Assembly: GCA_004563405.1 (NCBI GenBank)
Contig: SFTH01000012.1
Coordinates: 21,150 to 85,149 of the forward strand
DNA length: 64,000 nucleotides
Direction: 5' to 3'
DNA from: a bacterium
GTDB taxonomy: Bacteria; Bacillota; Clostridia; Christensenellales; Aristaeellaceae
Part shown: one piece after another, positions 24,023 through 34,760 of the stretch
Numbering within the stretch: position 1 is the first letter of the stretch
Layout of the letters: each line of letters opens with the position of its first letter
The notes under the pieces: generated by a model
What the model was told of the DNA's origin: nothing
The model's input: only the letters and a program-made list of their open reading frames with translations
The model's database searches: none
Translations under genes and position numbers: made by a program

Positions 24023-25120
24023 ATGGATTTGAGCACGTTGGAGCAATACTGGGTCTGGCTCAGCAGCGTGGAGGGCATCGGCCCCAAGCGCTTCTACCAG
24101 CTCATCAGCATCTATGAGGACGCGCGCACGGTCTGGGACAACGTGGGCGACGATGGGATGCGCTTTCTGGGGAAGGCCGTGCTGGAAAAGCTCCGGCAGG
24201 CCCGCAGCGAGCAGTACTTCTATTCCCTCTTCGCCCGGATGGAGAAAGAGGGCATGCGGGCGATTCCCCGCGTGAACGACGGCTATCCCGCGCAGCTGTC
24301 CGACATCTACGACCCGCCGCCCACCCTCTACGCCCTGGGCGAGGTTGCGCCGGAGGAGGCGCGCCGCTTCGCCATCGTGGGCTCCCGGCGCTGCACCCGC
24401 GACGGCCAGCGCGCCGCCCGGGAGATCGCGGAGACCCTCGCCCGGGAGGGCGTGACCGTCGTCAGCGGCATGGCCTACGGCGTGGACGCCGCCGCCCACG
24501 AGGGCGCGCTCATCGGCATGGGCCGCACCGTGGCCGTGCTGGGCTGCGGCGCGGACGTGATCTATCCCCAGGAGCACGAGGCGCTCTACCGGCGCATCCT
24601 GGATAACGGCGGCGCGGTTCTCTCCGAGTACCCGCCGGGCGTCTCGCCCCGGCCCGCCAACTTTCCCGCCCGCAACCGCATCATCAGCGGCCTGAGCGCG
24701 GGCGTGCTCATCGTGGAGGGCGCGGAAAAGTCCGGCGCGATGATCACCGTCGCCGACGCCACCGACCAGAACCGGGACGTGTTCGCCGTGCCCGGGTCGA
24801 TCTATTCGCCCCTGAGCGCCGCGCCGAACCGGCTGATCGTGGAGGGCGCAATTCCCGTGCTCTCCGGCTGGGACGTCCTGGAGCACTATCGCTGGGCCGC
24901 GCGCCCCGACGCCAGCCAGAGCGCGCCGCGCAACAAAATTGTCCTCGATCCCGAGGACGACCAGATCGTCCGACCCCTGCTGGAGCAGGAGCTCTCCTTC
25001 GACGAACTGGCCAATCTGGTGGATTTTCCGACCTCGAAGCTAAATTCCCACTTGACAATGTTGGAACTTCGGGGAATAATAGTTAAAGTGCCGGGCGGGC
25101 TCTACCGCGCGTATCTCTGA
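24023..25120 (+). CDS. dprA: DNA-processing protein DprA
   Basis: Binds incoming single-stranded DNA and loads RecA in transformation. The 365 residues contain an N-terminal helical SAM-like part (EGIGPKRFYQL), the central Rossmann-like domain (FAIVGSRRCTRDGQ, SGMAYGVDAAAHEGAL, AVLGCGADVIYPQEH, ARNRIISGLSAGVLIVEG, DVFAVPGSI) and a C-terminal winged-helix domain (FDELANLVDFPTSKLNSHLTMLELRG). All are as expected for the long DprA form. The start at 24023 follows GAGGAAACACGC. Confidence 0.96.
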   Translation: MDLSTLEQYWVWLSSVEGIGPKRFYQLISIYEDARTVWDNVGDDGMRFLGKAVLEKLRQARSEQYFYSLFARMEKEGMRAIPRVNDGYPAQLSDIYDPPPTLYALGEVAPEEARRFAIVGSRRCTRDGQRAAREIAETLAREGVTVVSGMAYGVDAAAHEGALIGMGRTVAVLGCGADVIYPQEHEALYRRILDNGGAVLSEYPPGVSPRPANFPARNRIISGLSAGVLIVEGAEKSGAMITVADATDQNRDVFAVPGSIYSPLSAAPNRLIVEGAIPVLSGWDVLEHYRWAARPDASQSAPRNKIVLDPEDDQIVRPLLEQELSFDELANLVDFPTSKLNSHLTMLELRGIIVKVPGGLYRAYL

Positions 25121-25156
25121 GCCCGGCAATCCCATCACCCGCAACGGAGGAAATTC

Positions 25157-27259
25157 ATGGCAAACAAGCTCGTAATCGTCGAGTCTCCCGCAAAGGCGAA
25201 GACCATCGGCAAATTCCTGGGCCGCGGCTACAAGGTCGAAGCCTCGCAGGGACATGTGCGCGATCTGCCCAAGTCGCAGATCGGCGTGGACGTGGAGAAC
25301 GGTTTTGAGCCGAAATACATCACCATCCGCGGCCGCGGCGAAATCCTGAACCGCATCCGCAAGGAGGCGCGCAGCGCCTCGAAGATCTACCTCGCGACCG
25401 ACCCGGACCGCGAGGGCGAGGCCATCTCCTGGCATCTGGCAAACGTGTTGGGCATCGACGACAAGTCCCCCTGCCGCATCGAATTTCACGAGGTCACCTC
25501 CAAGGCCGTAAAGGCGGCGGTGAAGAACCCCCGCACCATCAACATGGACCTGGTCAACGCCCAGCAGGCCCGGCGCGTGCTGGACCGCCTGGTGGGCTAC
25601 AAGATCAGCCCGCTGCTCTGGCGCAAGGTAAAGAAGGGCCTGAGCGCCGGGCGCGTGCAGTCCGTGGCCACCAAGATGATCTGCGACCGGGAGGAGGAGA
25701 TCGACATCTTCGTCCCCGAGGAGTACTGGACCATCACCGCCGCCTTCTCCATGGGCAAGGCAAAGGTCAGCGCCCGCTTCACCGGCTTCGGCGGCGAAAA
25801 GGCGGAGCTGCACAGCCGGGATGAGGCCGACGCGGTGCTGGAAAAGTGCAAGGACGCGTCCTTCCGCGTCTCCCAGATCAAGAAGGGCGAGCGCCGCAAG
25901 TTCCCCGCCGCCCCCTTCACCACCTCGAACCTCCAGCAGGAGGCCTCCCGCAAGCTGGGTTTCACCACCCAGAAGACCATGCAGATCGCCCAGCAGCTCT
26001 ACGAGGGCGTGGAAATCGCGGGCGAGGGCTCCCAGGGTCTGGTGACCTACATCCGCACCGACTCCACCCGCATCGCCGACGAGGCCCTGGAGGCCGTGCG
26101 CGCGATGATCGCCGAAAACTACACCGCCGATTACCTGCCGGAGAAGCCCAACGTCTACAAGACCCGCTCCTCCGCCCAGGACGCCCACGAGGCCATCCGC
26201 CCCACGGATATTCAGCGCCGCCCGGACGCGATCAAGGCCTCCCTGTCCCGGGACCAGTTCCGGCTCTACAAGCTCATCTACGAGCGCTTCGTATCCAGCC
26301 AGATGACCCCCGCCCTGTACGACACCCTGTCGGTGGACATCGACGCGGACAGCGGCGCGCGCTTCCACTTCAACGGCCAGAAGCAGCGCTTCGCGGGCTT
26401 CACCGCCGTCTACGAGGAGGGCCAGGACGATTCCGCCGAGGAGACCAGCGTGAACAACCTGCCCGAGCTGGAGGAGGGCATGGCCGCCGACCTGGGAGAG
26501 CTGGGCGCGGACCAGCACTTCACCCAGCCGCCGCCCCGCTACACGGAGGCGAGCCTCGTGCGCGCGCTGGAGGAGAAGGGCATCGGCCGCCCCTCCACCT
26601 ACGCGCCCACCATCTCCACCATCATCAACCGCGGCTACGTCTCCCGTGAGAACAAGCGCCTGATGCCCACGGAGCTGGGAAAGATCGTCAACGAAATGAT
26701 GTGCAAGAACTTCCCCGACATCGTGGACATCGCCTTCACCGCCGGCATGGAGGAACAGCTGGACGAGGTGGAGGCCGGCAAGGCCGAGTGGCACAAGCTC
26801 ATCGCCGACTTCTATGGCCCCTTCGAAAGGACGCTGGAGGAGGCGGAGAAGAACATCGAAAAGGTGGCCATCGAGGATCAGATTTCCGACGTGCCCTGCG
26901 AAAAGTGCGGCGCGATGATGGTCTACAAGATGAGCCGCTACGGCCGCTTCCTGGCCTGCCCCAACTTCCCGGAGTGCCGCTTCACCATGGCGCTGCCGAA
27001 GAACATCGGCGTGCCCTGCCCCAAGTGCGGCGCGGAGCTGCTGGAGCGCATCAGCCGCAAGGGCCGCAAGTTCTACGGGTGCGAGAAGTATCCCGAGTGC
27101 GATTTCGTCTCCTGGGAGCGCCCCGTAGCCGACAAGTGCCCCGCCTGCGGCGGGCGCATGGTGTTCAAGGCCGGCCCGAAGGGCACCTGCTTCCACGTCT
27201 GCGTCAATGAAAACTGCCGCCACCGGGTTCAGGTGGAGGCCGGAGGCAGCGATGAATGA
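25157..27259 (+). CDS. topA: DNA topoisomerase I
   Basis: A type IA topoisomerase that relaxes negative supercoils. The 700 residues start with the Toprim domain (VIVESPAKAKTIGKFLG; DPDREGEAISWHL). The catalytic tyrosine is Y298 in TYIRTDSTRIAD. The family block SAGRVQSVA is near residue 160. Three C-terminal Cys4 zinc modules follow (CEKCG...CPNFPEC, CPKCG...CEKYPEC, CPACG...CVNENC). The start at 25157 has a GGAGGAAATTC site. It overlaps trmFO by eight bases. Confidence 0.97.
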   Translation: MANKLVIVESPAKAKTIGKFLGRGYKVEASQGHVRDLPKSQIGVDVENGFEPKYITIRGRGEILNRIRKEARSASKIYLATDPDREGEAISWHLANVLGIDDKSPCRIEFHEVTSKAVKAAVKNPRTINMDLVNAQQARRVLDRLVGYKISPLLWRKVKKGLSAGRVQSVATKMICDREEEIDIFVPEEYWTITAAFSMGKAKVSARFTGFGGEKAELHSRDEADAVLEKCKDASFRVSQIKKGERRKFPAAPFTTSNLQQEASRKLGFTTQKTMQIAQQLYEGVEIAGEGSQGLVTYIRTDSTRIADEALEAVRAMIAENYTADYLPEKPNVYKTRSSAQDAHEAIRPTDIQRRPDAIKASLSRDQFRLYKLIYERFVSSQMTPALYDTLSVDIDADSGARFHFNGQKQRFAGFTAVYEEGQDDSAEETSVNNLPELEEGMAADLGELGADQHFTQPPPRYTEASLVRALEEKGIGRPSTYAPTISTIINRGYVSRENKRLMPTELGKIVNEMMCKNFPDIVDIAFTAGMEEQLDEVEAGKAEWHKLIADFYGPFERTLEEAEKNIEKVAIEDQISDVPCEKCGAMMVYKMSRYGRFLACPNFPECRFTMALPKNIGVPCPKCGAELLERISRKGRKFYGCEKYPECDFVSWERPVADKCPACGGRMVFKAGPKGTCFHVCVNENCRHRVQVEAGGSDE

Positions 27260-28562
27260 GTTACCCACCGTGACCGTCGTGGGCGCGGGCCTGGCCGGCT
27301 GCGAGGCCACCTGGCAGCTGGCGCGCCGCGGCGTGCGCGTACATCTGATCGACATGAAGCCGGTGAAGTTCTCCCCCGCCCACAGGCGCGAGGGCTTTGC
27401 CGAACTGGTCTGCTCCAATTCCCTGAAGGCGGAGCAGCTCTCCAACGCCTCCGGCCTTCTAAAGGCAGAAATGCGCGCGCTGGACGGGCTGATTCTCGCC
27501 TCGGCGGAGAAGTGCCGGGTGCCCGCGGGCGGTGCGCTGGCGGTGGACCGCGACCGCTTCTCCGACGAAATCACCCGAACGCTGAAGAATCACCCGCTGG
27601 TGGAGTTTGAGAGCGCCGTGATCGACCGCATCCCCGAGGGCCCGTGCATCATCGCCACCGGCCCCCTGACCGACCCCGCGCTGACCGACGCGATCTCCGC
27701 GCTTCCCGGCGCAAGGGCGCTGCACTTCTTCGACGCGGCCGCGCCCATCGTCACCGCCGAATCGCTGGACATGGACAGGGTGTTTCGCGCCTCCCGCTAC
27801 GGCCGAGGCTCGGACTACCTGAACTGCCCCATGAATGAGGACGAGTACAACGCCTTCTACGACGCGCTGATGGGCGCGGAGCTGGCCGAGCTGCACGACT
27901 TTGAAAAGAAGCTGGTGTTCGAGGGCTGTCTGGCCGTGGAAATTCTGGCCTCTCGGGGCCGCCAGACGCTGGCCTTCGGCCCGCTCAAGCCCGTTGGGCT
28001 GGTGGATCCCCGCACGGGGAAGGAGCCCTACGCCGTGGTGCAGCTGCGCCAGGAGAACGAGACCGGGACGCTGTACAATCTGGTGGGCTTCCAGACGCGG
28101 CTCAAGTGGGGCGAACAAAAGCGCGTGTTCTCTATGATTCCGGGCCTGGAGCACGCGGAATTTGCCCGCTACGGCGTGATGCACCGCAACACCTACTTAA
28201 ACGGCCCGGACATGCTGGGTGCGAACTACGCCCTGAAGGGCAATCCCCTCCTCCGCTTCGCCGGACAGCTCTCCGGCGTGGAGGGCTACATGGAATCCAC
28301 CGCCTCGGGCATGACTGCCGCCATCGGCCTGTACTGCGCCCTCTCCGGCAAGCCCGAACCCGACTTCACCGGACGAACCATCCTGGGCGCCCTCGCCCGC
28401 CACGTCTGCACCCCCAGCGCCAACTTCCAGCCCATGAACGCCAACTTCGGCATCCTGGAGCCGCTGGACGCGCGCGTGCGGGGCAAGCGCAACCGCTACG
28501 AGAAGCTGAGCGCGCGCGCCATCGACACACTGAACGAGGTGATGAAAACCTATGAATTGTGA
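27252..28562 (+). CDS. trmFO: Folate/FAD-dependent tRNA (uracil-54-C5)-methyltransferase TrmFO
   Basis: Makes m5U54 in the tRNA T-loop using methylenetetrahydrofolate and FAD, the route found in most Gram-positives in place of SAM-dependent TrmA. The 436 residues begin with the FAD-binding VTVVGAGLAGCEATWQLA. Family blocks are FAELVCSNSLKAEQ, YLNCPMNEDEY, GPLKPVGLVDPRTG, ASGMTAAIG and the C-terminal PMNANFGILEPL. The ATG at 27252 lies inside the end of topA and has GGAGGCAGCG upstream; the longer frame from 27207 is unlikely. It overlaps hslV by 11 bases. Confidence 0.96.
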   Translation: MNELPTVTVVGAGLAGCEATWQLARRGVRVHLIDMKPVKFSPAHRREGFAELVCSNSLKAEQLSNASGLLKAEMRALDGLILASAEKCRVPAGGALAVDRDRFSDEITRTLKNHPLVEFESAVIDRIPEGPCIIATGPLTDPALTDAISALPGARALHFFDAAAPIVTAESLDMDRVFRASRYGRGSDYLNCPMNEDEYNAFYDALMGAELAELHDFEKKLVFEGCLAVEILASRGRQTLAFGPLKPVGLVDPRTGKEPYAVVQLRQENETGTLYNLVGFQTRLKWGEQKRVFSMIPGLEHAEFARYGVMHRNTYLNGPDMLGANYALKGNPLLRFAGQLSGVEGYMESTASGMTAAIGLYCALSGKPEPDFTGRTILGALARHVCTPSANFQPMNANFGILEPLDARVRGKRNRYEKLSARAIDTLNEVMKTYEL

Positions 28563-29106
28563 AAATGAAATCCGCAGCCCCTTCCGCGGCACCACCATCT
28601 GCGCCGTGCGCCGGGATGGCGAGATCGCCCTGGCCGGCGACGGCCAGGTGACGATGGGCGAAAAGACCGTGATGAAGGGCACCGCCCGCAAGGTGCGGCG
28701 CATCTACGGCGGCAAGGTCGTGATCGGCTTTGCAGGCTCGGTCTCCGACGCCTTCGCCCTCACCGAGCGCTTTGAGGACAAGCTGACCCAGTACTCCGGC
28801 AACCTGCCCCGCGCTGCCGTGGAGCTGGCGCAGGACTGGCAGATGAACAAGACCGCCAAGCTGGAGGCCATGCTGCTGTGCGCCGACCGGGACAATCTGC
28901 TGCTGGTGTCCGGCACCGGCGAGGTGATCGAGCCGGACGACGGCGTGCTGGCCATCGGCAGCGGCGGAAACTTCGCGCTGGCCGCCGCCCGCGCCCTGAT
29001 GCAGAACACCGACCTGCCCGCCCACGAAATCGCCGAAAAGGCGCTGAAGGTGGCCAGCGAGATCTGCGTCTTCACCAACGGCAACATCATCGTCGAAACG
29101 GTCTGA
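28552..29106 (+). CDS. hslV: ATP-dependent protease peptidase subunit HslV (ClpQ)
   Basis: The proteasome-like peptidase of the HslUV protease. The 184 residues carry FRGTTICAVRRDG, where the first threonine of the TT pair should be the nucleophile after removal of a 13-residue propeptide, longer than the usual few residues. GDGQVTMG and GFAGSVSDAFAL are family blocks, and a Gly-rich region GVLAIGSGGNFALAAARAL follows. No nearer start is available, and the ATG overlaps the trmFO end. HslU follows after 71 bases. Confidence 0.95.
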   Translation: MNCENEIRSPFRGTTICAVRRDGEIALAGDGQVTMGEKTVMKGTARKVRRIYGGKVVIGFAGSVSDAFALTERFEDKLTQYSGNLPRAAVELAQDWQMNKTAKLEAMLLCADRDNLLLVSGTGEVIEPDDGVLAIGSGGNFALAAARALMQNTDLPAHEIAEKALKVASEICVFTNGNIIVETV

Positions 29107-29177
29107 GGCCCGCGCGGGGACGCCGCCGCGCATGTGCGCGCCGGACGCAGCCCCCGCAAGCCGAAAGGAGAAATCAA

Positions 29178-30545
<1,368 letters not shown>

Positions 30546-30563
30546 GGCCCTTCGCATCAAAAA

Positions 30564-30606
30564 AGCGCGACGGTATTTCCGCAATACCGCCGCGCTCTTG
30601 TTTTCC
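30564..30606. terminator. Convergent terminator between hslU and the 30614-31444 gene
   Basis: A 14-bp stem with one mismatch (30564-30577 with 30583-30596). On the plus strand CTTGTTTTCC follows. On the minus strand a T-rich run follows. It can end both genes. Confidence 0.8.
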
Positions 30607-30613
30607 CTGTCTG

Positions 30614-31444
30614 TCAGGACTCCGTGAAGCTGTGGCCCAGCATCTCCCCGTCCAGGCTGTACAGCACCTGTCCGCCGCGCCCGTCGGCGCTCATGTCGTA
30701 GGTGGCGGTCAGGCCGTCCGGCCCGAGCTCCAGCGCATACAGCCACCAGAAATCCAGCGAATTGCCGTCGCTCTCGCCGTACACCGAGGAGGACTGCCAC
30801 AGCAGCTCGCCATCCGCGGAGACCGCCACCGGGTCGGGGCCGTAGTAGCCGCCGATGTACATCGTGCCGTCCGCGCCCACCGCGTGGCTGATGCTGCCGC
30901 CCAGATCCACCGCCGCACGCTCCAGCGCCCAGCGCGGGGCTCCCGTATACAAATCCAGCGCGGTCAGGCCCACGCCCGACACATGCACCAGCACCAGCGG
31001 ATCCGCCGCCGTTCCGGCCACGAAGGCGTCCGTGCAATCCAGCTCCGTGGTATAGGGCGATTCAAACACGCGCTTCCAACACTCGCCGCCCGCGGAATCC
31101 AGACACGCAACCTCCAGCACCTCGCTGCTGTCGCCGTAGCTGCGCGTCGCAAGCACGGTGCGGCCGTCCACCTGCGCCGCGAGCGCCGGCGCCTCCAGGT
31201 ACTGATTCAGGATGTAGCCCGAGACGCCCCCGTAGCTGCAATGGCTGAAGTCCGAATAGGGGTCGTATTCGCCGGTCACATATGCGCCCAGCGGCACCTG
31301 CGCCAATCTCTCGGCCTGCGTGCTCGGCGCGCTGCGCAGCGACACCCAGTCCTCACAGTTCACGACCTGCATCATCCCCTCAGCCAGCGCGCCAAGGGGC
31401 GCGCACAGCGCGAGCACAAGCAGCGCAAGCAACATCTTCTTCAT
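30614..31444 (-). CDS. Secreted protein with an N-terminal SH3-like domain and a beta-repeat region
   Basis: A 276-residue exported protein. It has a signal peptide (MKKMLLALLVLALCAPLGALA), then a bacterial SH3-like domain (about 25-85: WVSLRSAPSTQAERLAQVPLGAYV ... GVSGYILNQYL), a module often used to bind cell-wall peptides. The rest resembles a PQQ-type beta-propeller or similar repeat (ATRSYG, DLYTGAPRWALERAAVDLG, GADGTMYIGGYYGPDPVAVSADGELLW). I start at the ATG at 31444, which precedes the signal peptide and has GGGAGGGAAAAG upstream. No catalytic residues were recognised. Confidence 0.8.
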   Translation of the reverse strand: MKKMLLALLVLALCAPLGALAEGMMQVVNCEDWVSLRSAPSTQAERLAQVPLGAYVTGEYDPYSDFSHCSYGGVSGYILNQYLEAPALAAQVDGRTVLATRSYGDSSEVLEVACLDSAGGECWKRVFESPYTTELDCTDAFVAGTAADPLVLVHVSGVGLTALDLYTGAPRWALERAAVDLGGSISHAVGADGTMYIGGYYGPDPVAVSADGELLWQSSSVYGESDGNSLDFWWLYALELGPDGLTATYDMSADGRGGQVLYSLDGEMLGHSFTES

Positions 31445-31535
31445 GCTTTTCCCTCCCGTTTTCCGGTTTTCTTCCAAGATACCGCACGAACGCACATTTG
31501 TCAAATCCGCAGTTTTTCCGTCCCCTGCCCGCGAA

Positions 31536-31571
31536 CAGCCCCGGCCGGAGCATCCCGGCCGGGGCTGTTTT
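31536..31571. terminator. Strong hairpin between the SH3-like gene and the GH127-like gene
   Basis: A 13-bp perfect stem (31536-31548 with 31555-31567). TTTT follows on the plus strand. On the minus strand, the direction of the flanking genes, the tail is poor in T. It sits 40 bases behind the GH127-like stop and most likely ends that operon. Confidence 0.6.
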
Positions 31572-31610
31572 GCGATGCGCCGCAGCGGAAGACGTCGCCT
31601 CCCTCCGCGC

Positions 31611-33557
31611 TCACTTGACTTCCTTCTGCCTGTCCTCCTTCACCGCGCCCAGGGGGAATTCACAGATGCGCAGGGGCGCGTCGGCGTAAGGCACCAGCTC
31701 CAGCACGTCCAGCGCGCTCTTCCCGAAGCGGGGCGCCATGGGCACGGCGGCGCAGTTCTCGCCGTCCATGCTCCAGTCGATCTTCGCGGCCTTCACCATC
31801 ACGCTCATTGCGCTCTCGCCCCGGCCGAAGGCGGACACGTCCTCCTCCACCTGAATCAGCTTCATGGGCTCGTTCCGAACCAGCGCCCGGTTCCAGCCCT
31901 CGCCGGCCTCTGCGCAAAGGCCGGCGCCGCTCTCCTGCCAGGTCTCCTCCGCGCGCAGGGCCATCAGCAGCGGGCCCACCTCCACCGCGCCGGACTGGTG
32001 GTACCATCGGGTGACGCGGGGATTGCCGGGAATCTCCAGCCGGATCACGTCCCCGCTGCTCCAGCGGCGGCGGACGCAGGCGCTCTCCCCGGCCCGCACC
32101 TGCATGATCTCGCCGTCGGGCAGGTAGATCATGGACTGGCGCGCCCAGAAGGGGATGCGCAGGTACAGGGGGAACTCCGCGCTCTTCTTCACGGACACGC
32201 AGATCTCCACGCTGTGCATGAAGGGGTAGCCGCCGGACACGCGCACACGGGCGGGCACGCCGTCCAGCACCGCGCGCACCGTGCAGGGCGCGTAGCTCAC
32301 CGCCGCCAGGCCGCCGTCGTTGGTGGCGTACCACAGGGACGAGACGAACTTCGGCCAGGCTTCGTGGCAGCTGGCGCAGTCCAGATCGTTGCGCGCCTCA
32401 TGGAAGAGGTTCGCGTCCGGAGCGGCGTTGTACCACTTGCGCGCGCCCACGGAGAGCTTCACCTGATTGGCCTGCTGCAGGGGCTGATAGCGCTTCAGAT
32501 CGGCGCTGAAGGCCGCGGACAGGGCATTGTAGGCGATCTTCTCCAGCACGTCCGCGGGCTGGTCGCCGAAGTCGCCCATGCCGATGAGCGCCTCCAGCGT
32601 GTTGAGCATCTCCACCACCGCCTGCAGGGCCACACCCTGGGTGGGGCTCGCGCCGTTGATGTGCCCGTCGCAGCTGAACATGCCGTTGGCCAGACCGTGG
32701 TGCTTCATCAGCTTCTCGTAGCCGAAGCGGAAGCCGCCCTGCTCCTTGAAGCCGCTCTTGAACTGGTTGATCACGCCCGGGGTCTTCAGGCCCATGGCCA
32801 GGTTCACGCCCTGGGTCTGGTGGAACTGGCTGTGGAAGTAGGGGCGCCTTTCGCCCTCCAGGGGCTCGTCCGCCTCCTCGCCCAGGGCTTCCCGCAGGCG
32901 CTCCCAGCGCTGGGTCTTGTTCATGGGCATGGCGTTGGAGAAGGTGTGGAAGAAGTTGGGCCAGTCCAGCGTCTGGGCGCGCAGCTTTTTGCACAGCTCC
33001 AGCAGGTACTTCTGTCCCGTGATGTTGTACAGCCACAGGGCGGCCTCCATGTTTTCGCCGCCGCGGGCCACGGCCCAGTCCCGCAGGGGATGCTGCGCCA
33101 GATTCCGGTATTCATACTTGAAGAAGCGGTCCATCAGCACCAGCACGCGCTTGTCGCCGGTGGCGGTGAAGAACGCGCGCATGGCCCGCAAGGCCAGCAT
33201 CAGCGGCCAGTAATCGTCGTTGTCCTCCGGGCCGAACCAGCCGTCCTCCCGCTGGCTTTCGAGCATCCACTCCACGCCGCGGCGGGCGCGCGCCTGCATG
33301 CCCTCGTCGTCCAGCGTCCAGCCCAGATAGATCAGGCCCTCCAGATAGTAAACGGAGCGGGTGAGATCTCCGTCCGCGGCGCGCACCCACGCGCCGTCCT
33401 CCCGGACCTCCGGACAGGCCGCGGCGAAATCGCGGGTGATGCCCTGCGCCTGCATGTTGAGCTCGTCCAGCAGCCAGTCCTCCGCCCGAATGGAGCCCAG
33501 CGGCAGCGGCGAGAGGGTGTTCGGGGTCAGCGGCGCCCTGTTGAAGATCGGTTTCAT
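31611..33557 (-). CDS. GH127-like (DUF1680) glycoside hydrolase, possibly beta-L-arabinofuranosidase
   Basis: A 648-residue protein without signal peptide, so cytoplasmic. It has an (alpha/alpha)6 barrel (about 30-420: VYYLEGLIYLGWTLDD, WLYNITGQKYLLELCKKL, ALQAVVEMLNTLEALI) and C-terminal beta domains (PLYLRIPFWARQSM, VEVGPLLMALRAEE). Characterised members remove beta-L-arabinofuranose and use a zinc-held cysteine. Here the region aligned by WPKF reads LDCASCHEAWPKF, without the usual adjacent Cys-Cys pair, so activity or specificity may differ. It overlaps the upstream methyltransferase by four bases and is the last gene of the sigma-factor operon. Confidence 0.85.
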   Translation of the reverse strand: MKPIFNRAPLTPNTLSPLPLGSIRAEDWLLDELNMQAQGITRDFAAACPEVREDGAWVRAADGDLTRSVYYLEGLIYLGWTLDDEGMQARARRGVEWMLESQREDGWFGPEDNDDYWPLMLALRAMRAFFTATGDKRVLVLMDRFFKYEYRNLAQHPLRDWAVARGGENMEAALWLYNITGQKYLLELCKKLRAQTLDWPNFFHTFSNAMPMNKTQRWERLREALGEEADEPLEGERRPYFHSQFHQTQGVNLAMGLKTPGVINQFKSGFKEQGGFRFGYEKLMKHHGLANGMFSCDGHINGASPTQGVALQAVVEMLNTLEALIGMGDFGDQPADVLEKIAYNALSAAFSADLKRYQPLQQANQVKLSVGARKWYNAAPDANLFHEARNDLDCASCHEAWPKFVSSLWYATNDGGLAAVSYAPCTVRAVLDGVPARVRVSGGYPFMHSVEICVSVKKSAEFPLYLRIPFWARQSMIYLPDGEIMQVRAGESACVRRRWSSGDVIRLEIPGNPRVTRWYHQSGAVEVGPLLMALRAEETWQESGAGLCAEAGEGWNRALVRNEPMKLIQVEEDVSAFGRGESAMSVMVKAAKIDWSMDGENCAAVPMAPRFGKSALDVLELVPYADAPLRICEFPLGAVKEDRQKEVK

Positions 33558-34744
33558 TTCTTTCCACCTCGCATCCCGGATTGTTGTTTGCGTTGTATCG
33601 GTCGGTTCTTCGGCTCCGGCGCGCCGGGCTCGAAGATGTGGTATTCACATTCAATGCGGCCGTTGTAGTAGCGGCGGCGGCGGTTGGCGCGGCGGCCGTA
33701 CTCCCGCTCAAAGCCCATGTCCGCCGAGAAGGCGCACAGAGTCCAGCCGGGGTTGCGCTCCTGGAGTCTGCCCAGCTGGCGGGCCACGGTGTGGGCCGCG
33801 CGGAGGTTGTCCAGGCGCTCGCCGTAGGGCGGGTTGCAGACGAACACGCCCGGCTCGCCGGAGAGCGTCACGTCCCGCAGGTCCTTCACCTCCAGCTCGA
33901 TGCGCCCGGCCAGGCCCGCCTGGCGCACATGCCGCCGGGCCAACTCGATGGCGTCCGGGTCGATGTCCGAGCCGCAGATGCGGATCTCGCGCCTGGAGCC
34001 CTCCTCGTACTTGAGCTTCGCCTCGGTGCGGATCCGGCGCAGCGCGTCGTGGGGCGCGCAGGGCCAGGCATCCATAGCAAAGGCGCGGGTGAGCCCGGGC
34101 GCGCGGCCCAGGGCGATGAACGCCGCCTCCACCAGCAGCGTGCCCGTGCCGCAGCAGGGATCGTAGAGCCGCTGCCAGGGATGCCAGCCGCTGTTGAGAA
34201 TCAGCGCCGCGGCCAGCGTCTCCCGGATGGGCGCCTCGCCGTTCCAGGTGCGGTAGCCGCGCCGGGAGAGGGCCTCGCCCGAGGAATCCACCGAAACGGT
34301 GACGATATCGTCCCGTATGGAAATGTCAATCTGAAACAGCACGCCGGTCTCGTCGAACCAGTCCAGGCCGTAGGCGCCCTTCAGGCGCTCCACCATGGCG
34401 CGCTTGGCGATCTTCTGCACGTCCGAGGGACTCATCAGCGTGGACTTGACGCACTTGGCCCGGATGGGGAAGCGTGCGTCCTCCGGCAGCAGTCCTTCCC
34501 ACTCGATCGCCTTCACGCCCTGAAACAGCTCCTCGAAGCTCGTCGCCCTGAACTGCGCCATCACCAGCAGAATCCGGTCGCAGGTGCGCAGCCACAGGTT
34601 GGCCCGGAAGGCGTCCTCAAAGCTTCCCTCGAACATCGCGCCGCCGATGTCCATCACGCGCACGTTCTGCATGCCCAGGCGCTTGAGATCCCGTCCGGTC
34701 ATGCCCTCCATGCCAAATGCGGCGCTTGCAATCCATTTCATCAT
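33554..34744 (-). CDS. THUMP-domain class I SAM RNA methyltransferase (RlmL-N/YpsC type)
   Basis: A 396-residue enzyme that methylates guanine N2 in large-subunit rRNA in the best-known relatives. The N-terminal ferredoxin-like and THUMP domains (about 1-160: SAAFGMEGMTGRDLKRLG, VKSTLMSPSDVQKIAKRAMVERLKG) bind RNA. The SAM domain has YDPCCGTGTLLVEAA, then ICGSDIDPDAIELARRHV and the catalytic VCNPPYGERL. The last 20 residues are basic. I chose the ATG at 34744; an upstream ATG at 34768 overlaps the sigma-factor stop. It is in one transcript with the sigma factor and the GH127-like gene. Confidence 0.92.
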   Translation of the reverse strand: MMKWIASAAFGMEGMTGRDLKRLGMQNVRVMDIGGAMFEGSFEDAFRANLWLRTCDRILLVMAQFRATSFEELFQGVKAIEWEGLLPEDARFPIRAKCVKSTLMSPSDVQKIAKRAMVERLKGAYGLDWFDETGVLFQIDISIRDDIVTVSVDSSGEALSRRGYRTWNGEAPIRETLAAALILNSGWHPWQRLYDPCCGTGTLLVEAAFIALGRAPGLTRAFAMDAWPCAPHDALRRIRTEAKLKYEEGSRREIRICGSDIDPDAIELARRHVRQAGLAGRIELEVKDLRDVTLSGEPGVFVCNPPYGERLDNLRAAHTVARQLGRLQERNPGWTLCAFSADMGFEREYGRRANRRRRYYNGRIECEYHIFEPGAPEPKNRPIQRKQQSGMRGGKK

Positions 34745-34760
34745 TGATCTCTCGACTCCG

